Shown here: positions 1-9,483 of the stretch, piece by piece
How the letters are laid out: every line of letters starts with the position of its first letter
How positions within the stretch are numbered: the stretch's first letter is position 1
Assembly: GCA_008000375.1 (NCBI GenBank)
Contig: SMOI01000400.1
Span: 1 to 27,280 of the forward strand
DNA from: Poteriospumella lacustris
Lineage: Eukaryota > Sar > Chrysophyceae > Chromulinales > Dinobryaceae
Direction: 5' to 3'
Length of the DNA stretch: 27,280 nt
Notes under the pieces: model-generated
Told to the model about the DNA's origin: nothing
Seen by the model: only the letters and a program-made list of their open reading frames with translations
Databases searched by the model: none
Program-made: the position numbers and the translations under genes

Positions 1-125
1 ACCGCGCGCTGTACACTTAACATCTCTCCCTCGCCAACCCGCCCCCGGCCCCTCCCCTCGTCCTGTGCACACCCCGCCAGTGCCCCTGGTGCGCTGTGGG
101 CACTCCGATAGGCCCGATAGGTGTT

Positions 126-145
126 CGACACGGGGCGACACGGGG
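126..145. repeat. Short tandem repeat, two 10-bp units
   Basis: Two head-to-tail copies of CGACACGGGG. Just before it, CCGATAGG occurs twice (105-112 and 114-121). These look like simple local duplications in GC-rich intergenic DNA. No function is claimed. Confidence 0.7.
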
Positions 146-217
146 CCGTTTCGCAGCGCCGTGACCCAGCGCAACGGTGCGGGTCACCGTTCCTCCCACC
201 CGCCATCGCACCCAATC

Positions 218-247
218 GCACTCTCTGTGAGCGGTGAAAATCAGCGA
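218..247 (+). repeat. Diverged partial copy of the MITE terminal repeat
   Basis: This stretch (starting GCACTCTCTGTGAGCG and ending AAAATCAGCGA) aligns with 272-301, the left end of the TA-flanked element, with a few substitutions and one or two indels. It probably marks an older, decayed end of a related element, or a local duplication of the left terminus. Confidence 0.5.
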
Positions 248-265
248 AACCGTCGCCCGGTGAAG

Positions 266-368
266 TACAGTGCACTCCCTCTGAGCGATAAAAATCAGCG
301 ATTGTTTTTCGATAAGCGATAGTGTTTTTCGTGAAACCGTTTTTATCGCTTAGAGGGAGTGCACTGTA
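266..368. mobile_element. MITE-like element with TA-flanked terminal inverted repeats
   Basis: Two 27-nt arms (268-294 and 340-366) are inverted copies with a single mismatch, separated by 45 nt. Each outer end starts CAGTGCACTCCCTCTGAG or its near-identical complement, and both ends are flanked directly by TA (266-267 and 367-368). A TA target-site duplication plus a terminal CAGT...CCCTCT motif is the style of Tc1/mariner and pogo-type elements. At about 100 bp the element has no room for a transposase, so it would be non-autonomous. The interior repeats the motif GCGAT several times. The family assignment is inference from end structure; the hairpin itself is directly visible. Confidence 0.72.
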
Positions 369-590
369 TTGGTGGCGGCAGCGAGGCTGGCTGTCGATGA
401 GTCGTGGCGGTGGTGGTCACTCGCTCCGTTCGCCTTTCGTCGTATCCACAGTCGTCGCCCACTTCAATCATACCTACGAAACAGAGCTATCTGGCTGCAG
501 CTCTTTCGCATCTTGTTCACCACGAGGTTCTCAAGAGGAGTTCGATCAGTTACAGGGCACGAGGAGTGCAGTGGTACTGGAGTTAACGTT

Positions 591-1073
591 TCAGACGAGC
601 TCGAAGAAGGCAGAGTCTCCAACGCGAATGAAGCACTTCGCCTGCTGCGACGCCTCCGCCGGCCAACAGACGTCGCGCTGAGCGGCGATCACGCGGAGGG
701 CCGCCGCGAGGCCAGCCGCCTTCGAGAACACGTCGCGAATGGGGTCAGCTGCCGATCGATTGGTCGTGGTGGGGGCAACCACGGTGCCATCCAAGGCGCC
801 CAACACGTCCGCCAGGGGCACCTGCACGTCGACCTTGCGAGTGGCTTGTCGAAAGATTGCGAACACGCGCCAAATGAAGTTTCGTTGCTCCGCGGTGGTG
901 TACTCTGGGAAGTATACGTTCACCAATGGGTAACGGCCTTTGATGTTCTGTAGAACGACAAAGAGTTGCTCATTGGCTCTGTTCCCGTCTCTCACAGCGG
1001 TATCCACCGAAAAGGGAAGTGGGAACGAGTCCGTCGTGGTGGAGATTGCCGGCGCTCGTTCCTGCGTAGACAT
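591..1073 (-). CDS. Orphan protein of about 160 residues
   Basis: I do not recognise this protein. The frame is open from an ATG at 1073 (protein begins MSTQERAP) to a TGA at 591, about 160 residues. The frame continues eight codons further upstream to a GTG, which is unlikely to start a eukaryotic protein. The middle part (AVRDGNRANEQLFVVLQNIK, then a segment with YPLVNVYFPEY and RNFIWRVFAIFR) has alternating hydrophobic residues like a folded domain. There is no signal peptide or membrane segment. It is divergent from the glycosyltransferase gene at 1485, and the 411 nt between them would hold both promoters. A 5' exon upstream of 1073 cannot be excluded, since a polypyrimidine-CAAG stretch lies just before the ATG. 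Confidence 0.55.
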   Translation of the reverse strand: MSTQERAPAISTTTDSFPLPFSVDTAVRDGNRANEQLFVVLQNIKGRYPLVNVYFPEYTTAEQRNFIWRVFAIFRQATRKVDVQVPLADVLGALDGTVVAPTTTNRSAADPIRDVFSKAAGLAAALRVIAAQRDVCWPAEASQQAKCFIRVGDSAFFELV

Positions 1074-1484
1074 ATCTTGAGGAAACAATGAATTCACACT
1101 TTGTCGTCGACCCAGTCAGAAAGGTTGGCCGAAAGGAAGCATCCAAGCTACGCTACCGTTGGTCGGCGGAGCGGTCGGTCCCTCTCGTCTCCGCCGACGT
1201 CTCTCACCAGCTCGACGGTGAAACGCTCTCGTATTTGTTGATCGCCGTGTGACAGGCTATTGTTCGTATTCTCGGTATCTATAACGTACGAATAGTGTGT
1301 CGAAGTTGAAACGCTCGCTGTTCTCAGTCAGCGACGAGTCGCACAGTCGCACCGCGCCGGGCTCGTTCATGGAACAGTGGTTTGGTGGGCTTTCCTCGCT
1401 TTGATCAACAGGCAACCGAATCTCCGGGAAGAGAAATCAATCGCATTCAGCGCCCGCAAGCACGGGGAGCTGTCAGGAGAGTCA
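1074..1484. other. Intergenic region between divergent genes
   Basis: About 410 nt between the start of the orphan gene (-) and the glycosyltransferase gene (+), presumably a two-way promoter with both 5' leaders. I see no TATA box at a convincing distance and no RNA gene. The + strand frame of the glycosyltransferase is open from about 1377, but only through non-ATG codons. Confidence 0.5.
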
Positions 1485-2798
1485 ATGAAGGAGTTTTGTC
1501 GCACGTGGTCGGCGCTGGTCGCGGCGATGGCGCTGCTGCTCAGTCTGGTGGGCCTTGTCCAAGCGCACGATCTCCTCTCGACAAAGGAAATGGAACATCT
1601 TAAGGCCCAGCTGGAGAAAGTGGCGGGAGTGTACGAGGACGCGGCGTTGGTGCAGAAGTACCAGCTGCAGAAGACGGTGCTGGTGACGGGCTGCAACCAC
1701 GGCTTCCTCAACCACCTCTTCAACTTCGACTGCTTCGCCCAGCGTCTTGGCATGAAATACCTCGTGGTGACGATGGACGCGTCGGCGGAGTCCTTCCTGA
1801 CCTCGCACACGAGCATGGTCACCTTCCCGATGCTCGGCAGCAACGACATCGGCACCGAGAGCTCCGAGTTCCGCAGCAAACAGTTCAACCTCATCACGGC
1901 GCGCAAGAAGGCCGCCGTGCATTCGATCATGCAGCTCGGCTACGACGTGCTCTTCTCGGACACGGACGTGGCCCTGCTGCGCGACCCCTTCCCCTATCTG
2001 CGCTGGAAGAACGTCGACTACGTCCACTCGCTCAACTACCACTGCGACGAGTACGCGCCGCCCACATATCTGTCTTCTGCTCTGCGCCCTGTGCTCATCT
2101 GTGTTCTGTGTAGGTCGCCCACGCTGTACGAGTCGTTCTGGCGGTCGCGCATGGAGGGCAACACCGGCTTCTACTACGTGCGCAGCACGCCGCAGACGCT
2201 GCAGCTCTGGGCCGACGCCTTCGCCGCCGCGCCGAAGTTCCCCAAACTCGACGGTAAGCCCCGCTGTCGCTGTCGCTGTCTCTCCCCTGCGAACTGACGC
2301 GCGCTGCCCGGCCGCACAGACCAAGCCGTGTTCTGGACGGTGATTCGGCGGTCGACCAACCCGCCCGCGAAGACGATCGGCAAGTGCCGCCACTTCGACG
2401 CGCCCGGCGACCTCAACGCGCTGGTGGAGCCCCGCTCGCAGGCGAAGGTCCTCGTCTCGTGCATCCTCGACGTCTGCATGTTCAACTCGGGCGCCCTGTC
2501 GCGCTTCTACGTGCCCGAACAGACGTACGAGCGCGTGCTGCAGACGATGCGCGCGCACAACGACAGCGTCGTCAGCGTCCACGCGAACTACATCTCCGGC
2601 AACAAGAAGAAGATGCAGCGCATGCAGGAGCACCACCTGTGGCTCGCCGAGTACGAAGACCTCGACACGCTCAGCAAACGCACCGAGGCGGCTGCACCCG
2701 CCGACGGGCAGCGACGCGCCGTGCACCGGTGTTTGCCCTACAAGCCGCTACCACACGACTGGAAGTACCCTGAATTGCAGCCGCTGCAGCCCGTATGA
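1485..2798 (+). CDS. Secretory nucleotide-sugar glycosyltransferase (PF03407/GT77-like), three exons
   Basis: Spliced from 1485-2050, 2114-2253 and 2320-2798 this encodes 394 residues. Residues 1-27 form a signal peptide or anchor with a Leu/Ala-rich core, so the enzyme should work in the ER/Golgi lumen. The family hallmarks are all present: a DTD (DXD metal/nucleotide-sugar) motif at 159-161 within LFSDTDVALLRDP, then EGNTGFYYVRS, then DQAVFW created exactly at the second splice junction, and SVHANYISG near the C-terminus. Such enzymes transfer a sugar from a UDP- or GDP-sugar to a glycan or glycoprotein; donor and acceptor cannot be read from the sequence. Intron 1 (2051-2113, 63 nt) is a multiple of three with no stop, so retention would insert 21 residues after the DXD region. 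Intron 2 (2254-2319, 66 nt) contains an in-frame TGA. The splice from CDE to SPTLYESFW restores the family spacing. Convergent with VPS25, 186 nt away. Confidence 0.86.
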
Positions 2799-2984
2799 GC
2801 GCGCCTCTCAGTAAACGCCGCAGTATAAATCAGAAACGCCGTCGCCGACAGTGGGCGACGGGTGACCGATGGCGACGACGTCGGTCGCTCGGACTTAGCG
2901 TGTGCGCTTTGGGGCACAGAATACAGACGGGGACTATGTACAGGAAGAAACAGCGACGCGGCAGACGCGCCGGGCGGGAGCCGC

Positions 2985-3607
2985 TCAGTGGGCGGCGACG
3001 AACTTGACGCCGTCCTCGTCGGCGGTGGCGCCGGGGATGAGGACGCACTTGCCCTGCTGCGCCAGCTGCTGCAGCGCCCGCCGCAGCAACGCCACGTCGG
3101 TGCCGTGGAAGGAGGCGTCCGTGAACTCGTCCGAGGAGTGCAGCTCGTAGAGGGTGTAGACGGTGCCGAGGCCCTGGCCGATCGCCCAGTCGAACAGCTC
3201 CTGCGCCAGCTGCGGCACCGACTTCCACAGTATCCGCAGCCGCGTGTGCGTCTCGTCCTCCCACTCTGCGTTGCCTTGGGCGATTAAATATTGGACGACG
3301 GCGTTCACTCCTTCCGGAGAGAGGAAGCGGCCGATGGCGTCGTTGCGGAAGAACGGAAACGCACGCGGGGTGAGGGTGAACGAGCGCTGCGCCGTGCAGT
3401 AGCCCAGAATCAGGTCTTTCCAGGCACGAAGCTGCTTCTCTCGAGTCTCGGCGTTGATTTGGATCCTACAGACATCGACAGATCGCCCTGCATCAGCATG
3501 TTTCGCGGTGAACAGCGACGCAAACCGCAGTGCACCTACGTGAAAAACGGTCGGAAGCCCCAGATCTCGGGCGGCGCGAAGCCACCTGCCGCCGCAAAAC
3601 TACTCAT
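2985..3607 (-). CDS. VPS25: VPS25, ESCRT-II subunit, two exons
   Basis: Exon 1 (3540-3607) and exon 2 (2985-3465) join across a 74-nt GT-AG intron to give 182 residues, close to the usual size of about 176. The N-terminus reads EIWGFRPFFT, then IQINAETREKQLRAWKDLIL, the PPFF-type and ETRxKQxxxW signature of VPS25. Two winged-helix domains follow: the first with GNAEWEDE, the second with GTVYTLYEL, the FHGTDVALLRRALQQL helix and the final GVKFVAA. VPS25 is present twice in each ESCRT-II complex with VPS22 and VPS36. Its second winged helix recruits VPS20/CHMP6 to start ESCRT-III assembly at endosomes for sorting into multivesicular bodies. The splice site falls inside the FFT-IQ junction, exactly where the family alignment needs it. 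I consider the identification secure. Confidence 0.93.
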
Positions 3608-3972
3608 GCTCGATAGCAATGATTCACTGCTTTAGAGCGGGAAATCGGAAGTGTTTTTCGCTCAAAATCCTTCGCGATTCGCTGCGTCTTCGGCTCCGAC
3701 GGCTCCGGCGGCTTCGAGAGGACGCGATGACGATGACATACCACACGTACTTCCCGTTGACACTATTAATCACTATTTACCATACACAATTACACAGAGC
3801 TAGCACAACTAACGTACGTTGGGTGTCCAGCCAAGGGAGGTACATTTGCTTGTCTATATATAGCAGACAACTGGTGTACCTCCATGGACAGAGGATGTCC
3901 CCGGATCTGGAACGGACAAAAACGCGAATCCCTCGCGACGGTTGCGATGGAAAAGGCGACGCAAACTCGCTC
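3608..3972. other. Intergenic region upstream of VPS25 and downstream of the sulfatase
   Basis: 365 nt between two minus-strand genes: the VPS25 promoter side and the sulfatase 3' end. The stretch around 3750-3870 is AT-richer than its surroundings and may contain the sulfatase polyadenylation region. No gene or strong repeat was seen. Confidence 0.5.
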
Positions 3973-6753
3973 TCAGTAATACTCCGGGAAGGAGCAGCCG
4001 AACTTGCGCTGCTCGCAGTCGGTGCCGCGGAGGAAGTCCATCTGCGCGACGGCGGAGGCGGCGGGCACGGCGCAGACGGCGCGGTCGGCGTCCTCGGCCA
4101 TGTACAGCTGGTGGCCGTGGTTGCCGTCGCGTACGAAGGGCAGCAGCTTGCGGACGATGATCATGACCTTGAAGGTGACCATGGCGATGTACTTGTCGCG
4201 GCAGGCGTCGCGGTGCGCCGCGTGCTGCGCGCAGTGCTCGGGCAGCGGCAACGCGGCGCCGCGGCTCTGCAGCGCGTGGCGGATGGCGTTGCCGTCGACG
4301 TCGTAGACGGAGAGGCGGCACTGGCCGTGGTCGTTGTAAGGCGCGGTGAGGAGGTTGCGGTCCTCGAACGGGTCGTGTTTGAGGTCGAAGAGGCGGTCGA
4401 TGCAGCCGCGGCGGCCCTGCGCGACGACTTTGACGTGGTCGAAGTGGCCGGCGGAGCCCATGCGCTCGCCCGTCTGGTGGTACGGGTCCGTCTCCTTGTG
4501 CCACAGGTACACGCGGTTGCTCACGAGGTACTCGAGGTACTCCTCGTCGAGCACGGTCGTCGCAGCCACCGCCGGCGGAGGCGGCGAGGCGCCCGCGTCC
4601 TTCGACGCGGCCGCCGGTGCCGCGTCGTGGGCCGCTGCGTCGCCGCGGTGCGTCAGGGCGCCCTTCGGCACGTTACCCGCAGTGTGCAGCGGGTTGTGGT
4701 GGGCGTGGGCGGCGGGAGTCGCGGCGGGGCGGTGCGCCCCGACGGCGGCGTGCGCGTGGTGCGTGTTCGACACGGCGGCGCCCGGCGACGGCTTCGGCTT
4801 CACGAGGAACAGCTGCCGCCGCCGCTGCCGCCGCTGCGTCGCCTGCGCGTCAGCGGAGGCGTTGTGGCCGGTGGCGTTGGCGGCGTGGTGGCCCGCAGCG
4901 CGATGCGCGTGGTGCGGCGCCTTGTGCGTCGAGGCGCCGTCGTCGGCGGCGAAGTCGCGGCGCCGCGGCGGCTGCAGCGCGTCGTAGCCGGACGGCGGGC
5001 GGCGGTCCCAGGCCACCGCGTGGCGCTGCTGCTCGTCGTTGCTGAGCGGCCGCGCTGCGAAGCCGTACGACACGTTGACGTGGTGCTGCAGCAGCGGGTC
5101 GCGCTGGTAGCGCTGCCAGAGCCGCTGCCGCACGATCTCTTCGCCGGGCACGTTCAGCGGCACGTGGTACGCCGCCTGCCGCAGCTCTTGGCGGTTCGCT
5201 GGCGCCGGCTGCGCTCGGCGGAGGACGGGCAGCAGCGACACGCCGTCGAAGTGCAGGTGCGGCGGTCGCGGGATGTCCGCCGCCTCGAGGAACGTGGGGA
5301 AGAAGTCGGTGTGGGCGGCGAAGTACGGCGACGCGCTGCCCGCGGGGATGACGCCCTTCCACTGCAGCAGCGTCGGCACGCGCACGCCGCCTTCCATGAG
5401 CGAGCGCTTGCCCTCTTTGAAGATGCCGCCGGAGCCGGAGCCGTCTTCGTTGCCATTGTCGCTTGTGAAGACGATCAACGTGTCCTCCTCGAGGCCCAGC
5501 GACTCGACCGCGTCGAGCAGGCGCCCGATCGACGCGTCCATCGCCGCGATCATCGTCTTGTACTGCCAGAACTGCTGTTGCTGCAGCGGGAAGTCGCGGT
5601 TGTCCCAGCGACAGACCGTCTTCGCGAAGTCCTGCGGCGTCTTGTGGAGCTCTTGGCCGTAGAGCGCCTCGCCGGACTCGATGACCTGCCACGGGTGGTG
5701 CGGCGCGTTGAACCACACCTGCACGAACCACGGCTGGTCCGGGTGCTGCGCGTGCTGCGTGCGGATGAAGTCGATGGCGTCGCCGGCCTCGCGGTCGGAG
5801 AGAACGTTCTGGACGCCGGGCGTCTCGACGATGGGCACGGGCACGTCGTCCTTCAGCAGGTGGTGGTGGCCTGTCGCCGTCGCACACGCGTCAGTCGTCA
5901 GCGCCACCGCTACCGCGCACAGGCGAAGTCAGCAGGGGAGACACGTACCTTGGGTGTGCAGCGTCTGCAGCAAGAAGGTGTAGCGGGGACTCTCGGGCCC
6001 GTCGAGCTCGGAGACGTACTCCTCGAAGCCGTGTTGGTTGGGCGACGGCCGCGCGCACTTGTCGTGGTACACGCGGTCCCGGCGCAGCTCCTCGCGCATG
6101 CCGCCGAGATGCCATTTGCCGGAGTGAGCGGTGAAGTATCCGTATTCGCGGAGGACCTCGGGCACGGTGGGAATCTGCGGGAGGAAGCCGTTGCGCTGCG
6201 ACAGGTCGCGGCCGAGCTCGAAGGCGTTCATCGCCGTCATGCGCCACGAATACAGCCCCGTCATGATCGCCGCGCGCGCAGGTGAGCAGACGGGTGCGGC
6301 GGAATGGAAATTGGTCATGACAATGCCCTTGGCCGCCATGCGCTCGAGCTGTCGCGACAGGTAGCCGCCCTGGCCACATGGGAAGCCGGCTTCGGGGTCG
6401 GTCGTGAACGGCTCGACGGACAAGTCACCGTATCCGAGGTCGTCTGCAAGCATAAAGAGGATATTTGGTCGTCTCTTTCGACCCGTAACGGACGAGCCGT
6501 TGAATGTCTTCAAGAGTTGCTCTACGCGCGGGTGCTGCGAGTTCCACGGTTCAAATTTCCTTCGAGAACGCATCGTTTTGATTTTGCGCTCCATTTCTTC
6601 GACAGTCATACTTCGCTCGTGGGTTTTTGCCTTGAAGAACTCCTCCTCATTTGGAAAGCGTACCGGGTGCAACGAATCGCCTTGCGCTCGTTCGACGATG
6701 AGGCCAACCGCCCAAACGAGCAACACCCACATGGTACGCAGCCACCGGCTCAT
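3973..6753 (-). CDS. Secreted or lysosomal type I sulfatase, two exons
   Basis: Exon 1 (5949-6753) and exon 2 (3973-5870) join over a 78-nt intron to give about 900 residues, far longer than the 500-600 usual for the family. Residues 1-24 are a signal peptide. Metal ligands DD at 104-105 lie in PNILFMLADDLGYGD. C156 in CSPARAAIMTG is the cysteine that the formylglycine-generating enzyme would oxidise. SGKWHLG (211-217), NAPHHPW, FTSDNG and the GGVRVPTLLQWKG segment follow in sulfatase order. The arrangement resembles arylsulfatase A/GALNS-type enzymes that hydrolyse sulfate esters of glycans or small aryl esters; the substrate is unknown. The extra length is mainly a low-complexity His/Ala/Pro insertion encoded by roughly 4550-4985, placed before the C-terminal part that resumes with LDEEYLEYLVSNRVYLWHKE. 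The splice restores LHTQGHHHLL across the junction. The coding sequence is very GC-rich at third positions, which opens a long antisense frame. Confidence 0.9.
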
Positions 6754-7130
6754 CGCACGATTCTACAATGACAATCGATGATTCAGAGGGTCCGCAATGA
6801 CATCACACGATGATGGCGAGGTTTCAGTTGTTGTTCCTTTTCCATTTTCCGATGGCGATGGACGAGTCAAATTCTCGTGCCAAAATCTGGCTGTCCTTGC
6901 GTACTTATACTATCGGATAGTTTCCATATATGTGAGCAATATTGAGCAATTAAGTGTACGCCAGAAGCGTTTCATGTGTAACCATCCCGTGCCCCACGTG
7001 CAGTGACTGATTTACATATGTATGTACACTGTACACATGTAGTAGCTGATAAGCCGCCTGGTCGCCTGGTAAATCCCTTCAGCGCTCGTGTCATTGACAT
7101 CCCCTTGATAAGATTACAACTACTACTACC
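6754..7130. other. Intergenic region upstream of the sulfatase
   Basis: The upstream side of the sulfatase gene, distinctly AT-richer than the GC-rich coding DNA on its right edge. It holds short palindromic words such as TGTACACTGTACA near 7026 and ACTATCGGATAGT near 6909. I see no gene here. Confidence 0.5.
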
Positions 7131-7319
7131 AAATCATAACAGCAACATAAAATACCGACAGGGTCAGACGCCACATGCAGACGCATAGGCCCCAACGTTG
7201 CAACTGTCACTCCATAAAGTCGAATAGAAAAGGTGTATTGCCGTTTTCCACTTCATGGAGTGTCTGAGGCAAAGCTGGGGCCTTTCGACATACGTGCGAT
7301 GTCTGACTCTGACTGGTCC
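7131..7319 (-). repeat. 189-bp direct repeat, copy 1 (3' cassette)
   Basis: This 189-nt segment is identical base for base to 8585-8773, in the same orientation and 1454 bp apart. It spans the last 67 nt of the orphan gene ending at 7253 (including its stop) and 122 nt of downstream sequence. The identity ends abruptly at both sides. Confidence 0.95.
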
Positions 7320-8191
7320 GAAAACAATTCCGACTGAAGGGCCTCATCGATTTCATCACGGTAGCTTGCCAAGTCATTGTTTGTTGATTCACCATATTCT
7401 ACGCCACCCCCACCTTCATCTTCGCCTCCCTCTTGTTGCTCCACATACGTCTTCAGTCGTCTTTCAGCGATTCTGGTTGTCTTCGAATCAGTTGGGTGGC
7501 CGCTGATGTGCTCGAGCATGAGGTGACACGCGGCATAGCTTTTGTGCATGTTCTTACCGGAATGCGCATGATATTTACGCTCGGAAAGCACCAGGGAAGC
7601 GAGTATCTCACCAGCCACTTTGTACCCTCCGCCACTGCGAAGCGGGGCCAGTTTGTGGTGGACGATCATCAAAAAAGAAAACACTCGCTTCCACTCTCTG
7701 GGCACACGGCGAAAGCCACAGAGGCCATATCTGCGACAAAAGAGGCCATACTCCTCCTGGAATTCCTCTCGATTGCCTTCGGTGGCATGTCGAAAGAAAT
7801 GCAGTCCGACCACCAACAGGACGACGATTTCGTCCAAAATGTTACCCGAGACCCCCAGGTCTGCCCAATCAATTGAATCAAAGACACTGGTCGAGTCAGT
7901 ACGCTTATTCTCTTCAGAAAGGGAGAATTCTGTCTGAGATTGCTTGAGTATATTCTTCAGTCCGACCACAGCCTGTTCTTCATCGCCGTTGTTGTTTTCG
8001 TGAAGCCATCGCGAAAGCCCTCTTACAACAGCATCAATGTCATAATCTTCCCATTTCATCAAACCACTGAAGTGTTCTACCAAAGAGTGGAACTTCTTTT
8101 GGCGCTCTTTGGAAGGAATGGGGTGTCCTTTGGGTTTACGGCCCCGTTTACGTCCTGTGTTCTTTGACTTTCTCTTGGCTCCCTTCCCCAT
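7253..8191 (-). CDS. Orphan protein A of a tandem pair, AT-hook-like N-terminus
   Basis: Single open frame of 312 residues, no family recognised. Residues 1-32 are very basic and include NTGRKRGRKPKGHP, which resembles an AT-hook, so DNA or chromatin binding and nuclear location are possible. A central segment (DWADLG at 108-113, then a hydrophobic helix to about 133, then HFFRHATEGNREEF) aligns by eye with the downstream-numbered neighbour at 8707-9483 (DWAQLG at 80-85 and SLKVFVDSNHREAL). A second shared block is HKSYAACHLMLEHIS versus CRHFVAIEHIADMFS. Residues 255-270 are a Gly/Glu-rich linker. The last 21 residues (from DQSESDIARMSK) are identical to those of the neighbour because the DNA is identical there. 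Base composition is less GC-rich than in the housekeeping genes around it. Confidence 0.7.
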   Translation of the reverse strand: MGKGAKRKSKNTGRKRGRKPKGHPIPSKERQKKFHSLVEHFSGLMKWEDYDIDAVVRGLSRWLHENNNGDEEQAVVGLKNILKQSQTEFSLSEENKRTDSTSVFDSIDWADLGVSGNILDEIVVLLVVGLHFFRHATEGNREEFQEEYGLFCRRYGLCGFRRVPREWKRVFSFLMIVHHKLAPLRSGGGYKVAGEILASLVLSERKYHAHSGKNMHKSYAACHLMLEHISGHPTDSKTTRIAERRLKTYVEQQEGGEDEGGGGVEYGESTNNDLASYRDEIDEALQSELFSDQSESDIARMSKGPSFASDTP

Positions 8192-8584
8192 CCTTTCTCC
8201 ACAACGTTTGGGTTCACAGTTATGCGAGAGAGAAAACTTTCACCCCTTGACCTATTGACTTCAAACTGGGGATAAGAAAGAAAGCTCACCAACGTCTCTT
8301 CTTGAAGCTTCCCCCATTCGTCCCAACGGCCGAACGTGAGGACGGCAATTCGATGGGGGAGACTCGAGAAGCGCGCAGACAGACGGCTGAGACGGCGTCT
8401 CTTCTACTGAGACCCTGTCACATCTCACATCTCAACTGTCGAGGTCGTCGTCATCCTGTCTTTGTCTTCTCCTCCTTGTCTCCTAAAAACCATTACTGTA
8501 ACGAAACAACTTTGTACACGGGTTGGTGTCACATCTCTCATATCGCATGAGCTGTGCTGTCATTCCTTTGGCAAGGTAATTACG
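8192..8584. other. Spacer between the two tandem orphan genes
   Basis: About 390 nt that should contain the promoter and 5' leader of orphan A. It has several repeats of the words CACATCTC and CTCAACTG/CTCATATC (about 8418-8545). No coding potential is convincing on either strand. Confidence 0.45.
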
Positions 8585-8773
8585 AAATCATAACAGCAAC
8601 ATAAAATACCGACAGGGTCAGACGCCACATGCAGACGCATAGGCCCCAACGTTGCAACTGTCACTCCATAAAGTCGAATAGAAAAGGTGTATTGCCGTTT
8701 TCCACTTCATGGAGTGTCTGAGGCAAAGCTGGGGCCTTTCGACATACGTGCGATGTCTGACTCTGACTGGTCC
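8585..8773 (-). repeat. 189-bp direct repeat, copy 2 (3' cassette)
   Basis: Identical to 7131-7319. It covers the final 67 nt of the orphan gene ending at 8707 plus 122 nt downstream. Outside it, the two genes are similar only at the protein level. Confidence 0.95.
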
Positions 8774-9483
8774 AAAGAGATGAATACTTCGGGCTCAAAA
8801 TTCGCCGGACACTGAGTTGTCAAATATTCGGCTTCGCGCCGGGTCACCTTCGTCCCGATCGATTTCCAAACCTTGTCTCGAGCCGTTCTGGCGACGGCAG
8901 TATCGGAAAACATGTCGGCGATGTGCTCAATTGCGACGAAGTGGCGACACTGAGGAAGAGAAGGATTCGAGGATGACATCTTGTCATACACAAGCCCGTC
9001 TAGAACACTGGCAACAGCTTGAAAAGCCACCTTGTTTCTGTCGGTGATCTTTCCAATATAGCGATCCAACAGATACAAAGTTTCGAAACTGTCAACTGGA
9101 TCGCTCTGGTAAACTGCACGATACGACCGTTTCTTTTCGTCGAGAGCTTCCCGATGATTTGAGTCAACAAAGACTTTCAAAGAACTCAACAACAAGATGC
9201 CAACAATATTCATGAGGCTTGATGTGGTTCCCAGTTGCGCCCAGTCAACCCCTTCGAGAAATGGGCGCTGGTCGACCTCGGTTCGAAGTCGATAGGCTTC
9301 CAACTGGCTCTCAACGCCCTTCACAAATTCGTCCGAGAAGCAGGTAAGACTTTCTCGAGAGATCCCACCATTATCACAAATCTCCTTCGAAAGTTTCTTC
9401 AGACGACTGTGAATGTCAGACCGTTCTTCCAATCGGGGCATTCTAGCGGTGTTTCGAACAGTTCTTTCGCCCTCTGCGATCAT
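8707..9483 (-). CDS. Orphan protein B of a tandem pair
   Basis: Single open frame of 258 residues from an ATG at 9483. An in-frame TGA lies six codons further upstream, which supports this start. No database family is recognised. It is a diverged paralogue of the protein at 7253-8191: the DWAQLG motif (80-85), the hydrophobic helix that follows, a basic/acidic helix, and the HFVAIEHIADMFSDTAVARTARDKVWK block correspond in order. It lacks the basic AT-hook-like head of its partner. The C-terminal 21 residues and 3' flank are identical to the partner through the 189-bp cassette. It is transcribed in the same direction as the partner and divergently from the acidic orphan at 9913. Confidence 0.68.
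   Translation of the reverse strand: MIAEGERTVRNTARMPRLEERSDIHSRLKKLSKEICDNGGISRESLTCFSDEFVKGVESQLEAYRLRTEVDQRPFLEGVDWAQLGTTSSLMNIVGILLLSSLKVFVDSNHREALDEKKRSYRAVYQSDPVDSFETLYLLDRYIGKITDRNKVAFQAVASVLDGLVYDKMSSSNPSLPQCRHFVAIEHIADMFSDTAVARTARDKVWKSIGTKVTRREAEYLTTQCPANFEPEVFISLDQSESDIARMSKGPSFASDTP

Noticed and set aside
3619-6285. 888-codon open frame on the + strand
   Set aside because: It is antisense to the sulfatase, whose motifs are clear. The product is a Val/Arg/Glu-rich string typical of the opposite strand of a gene with GC-rich third positions.
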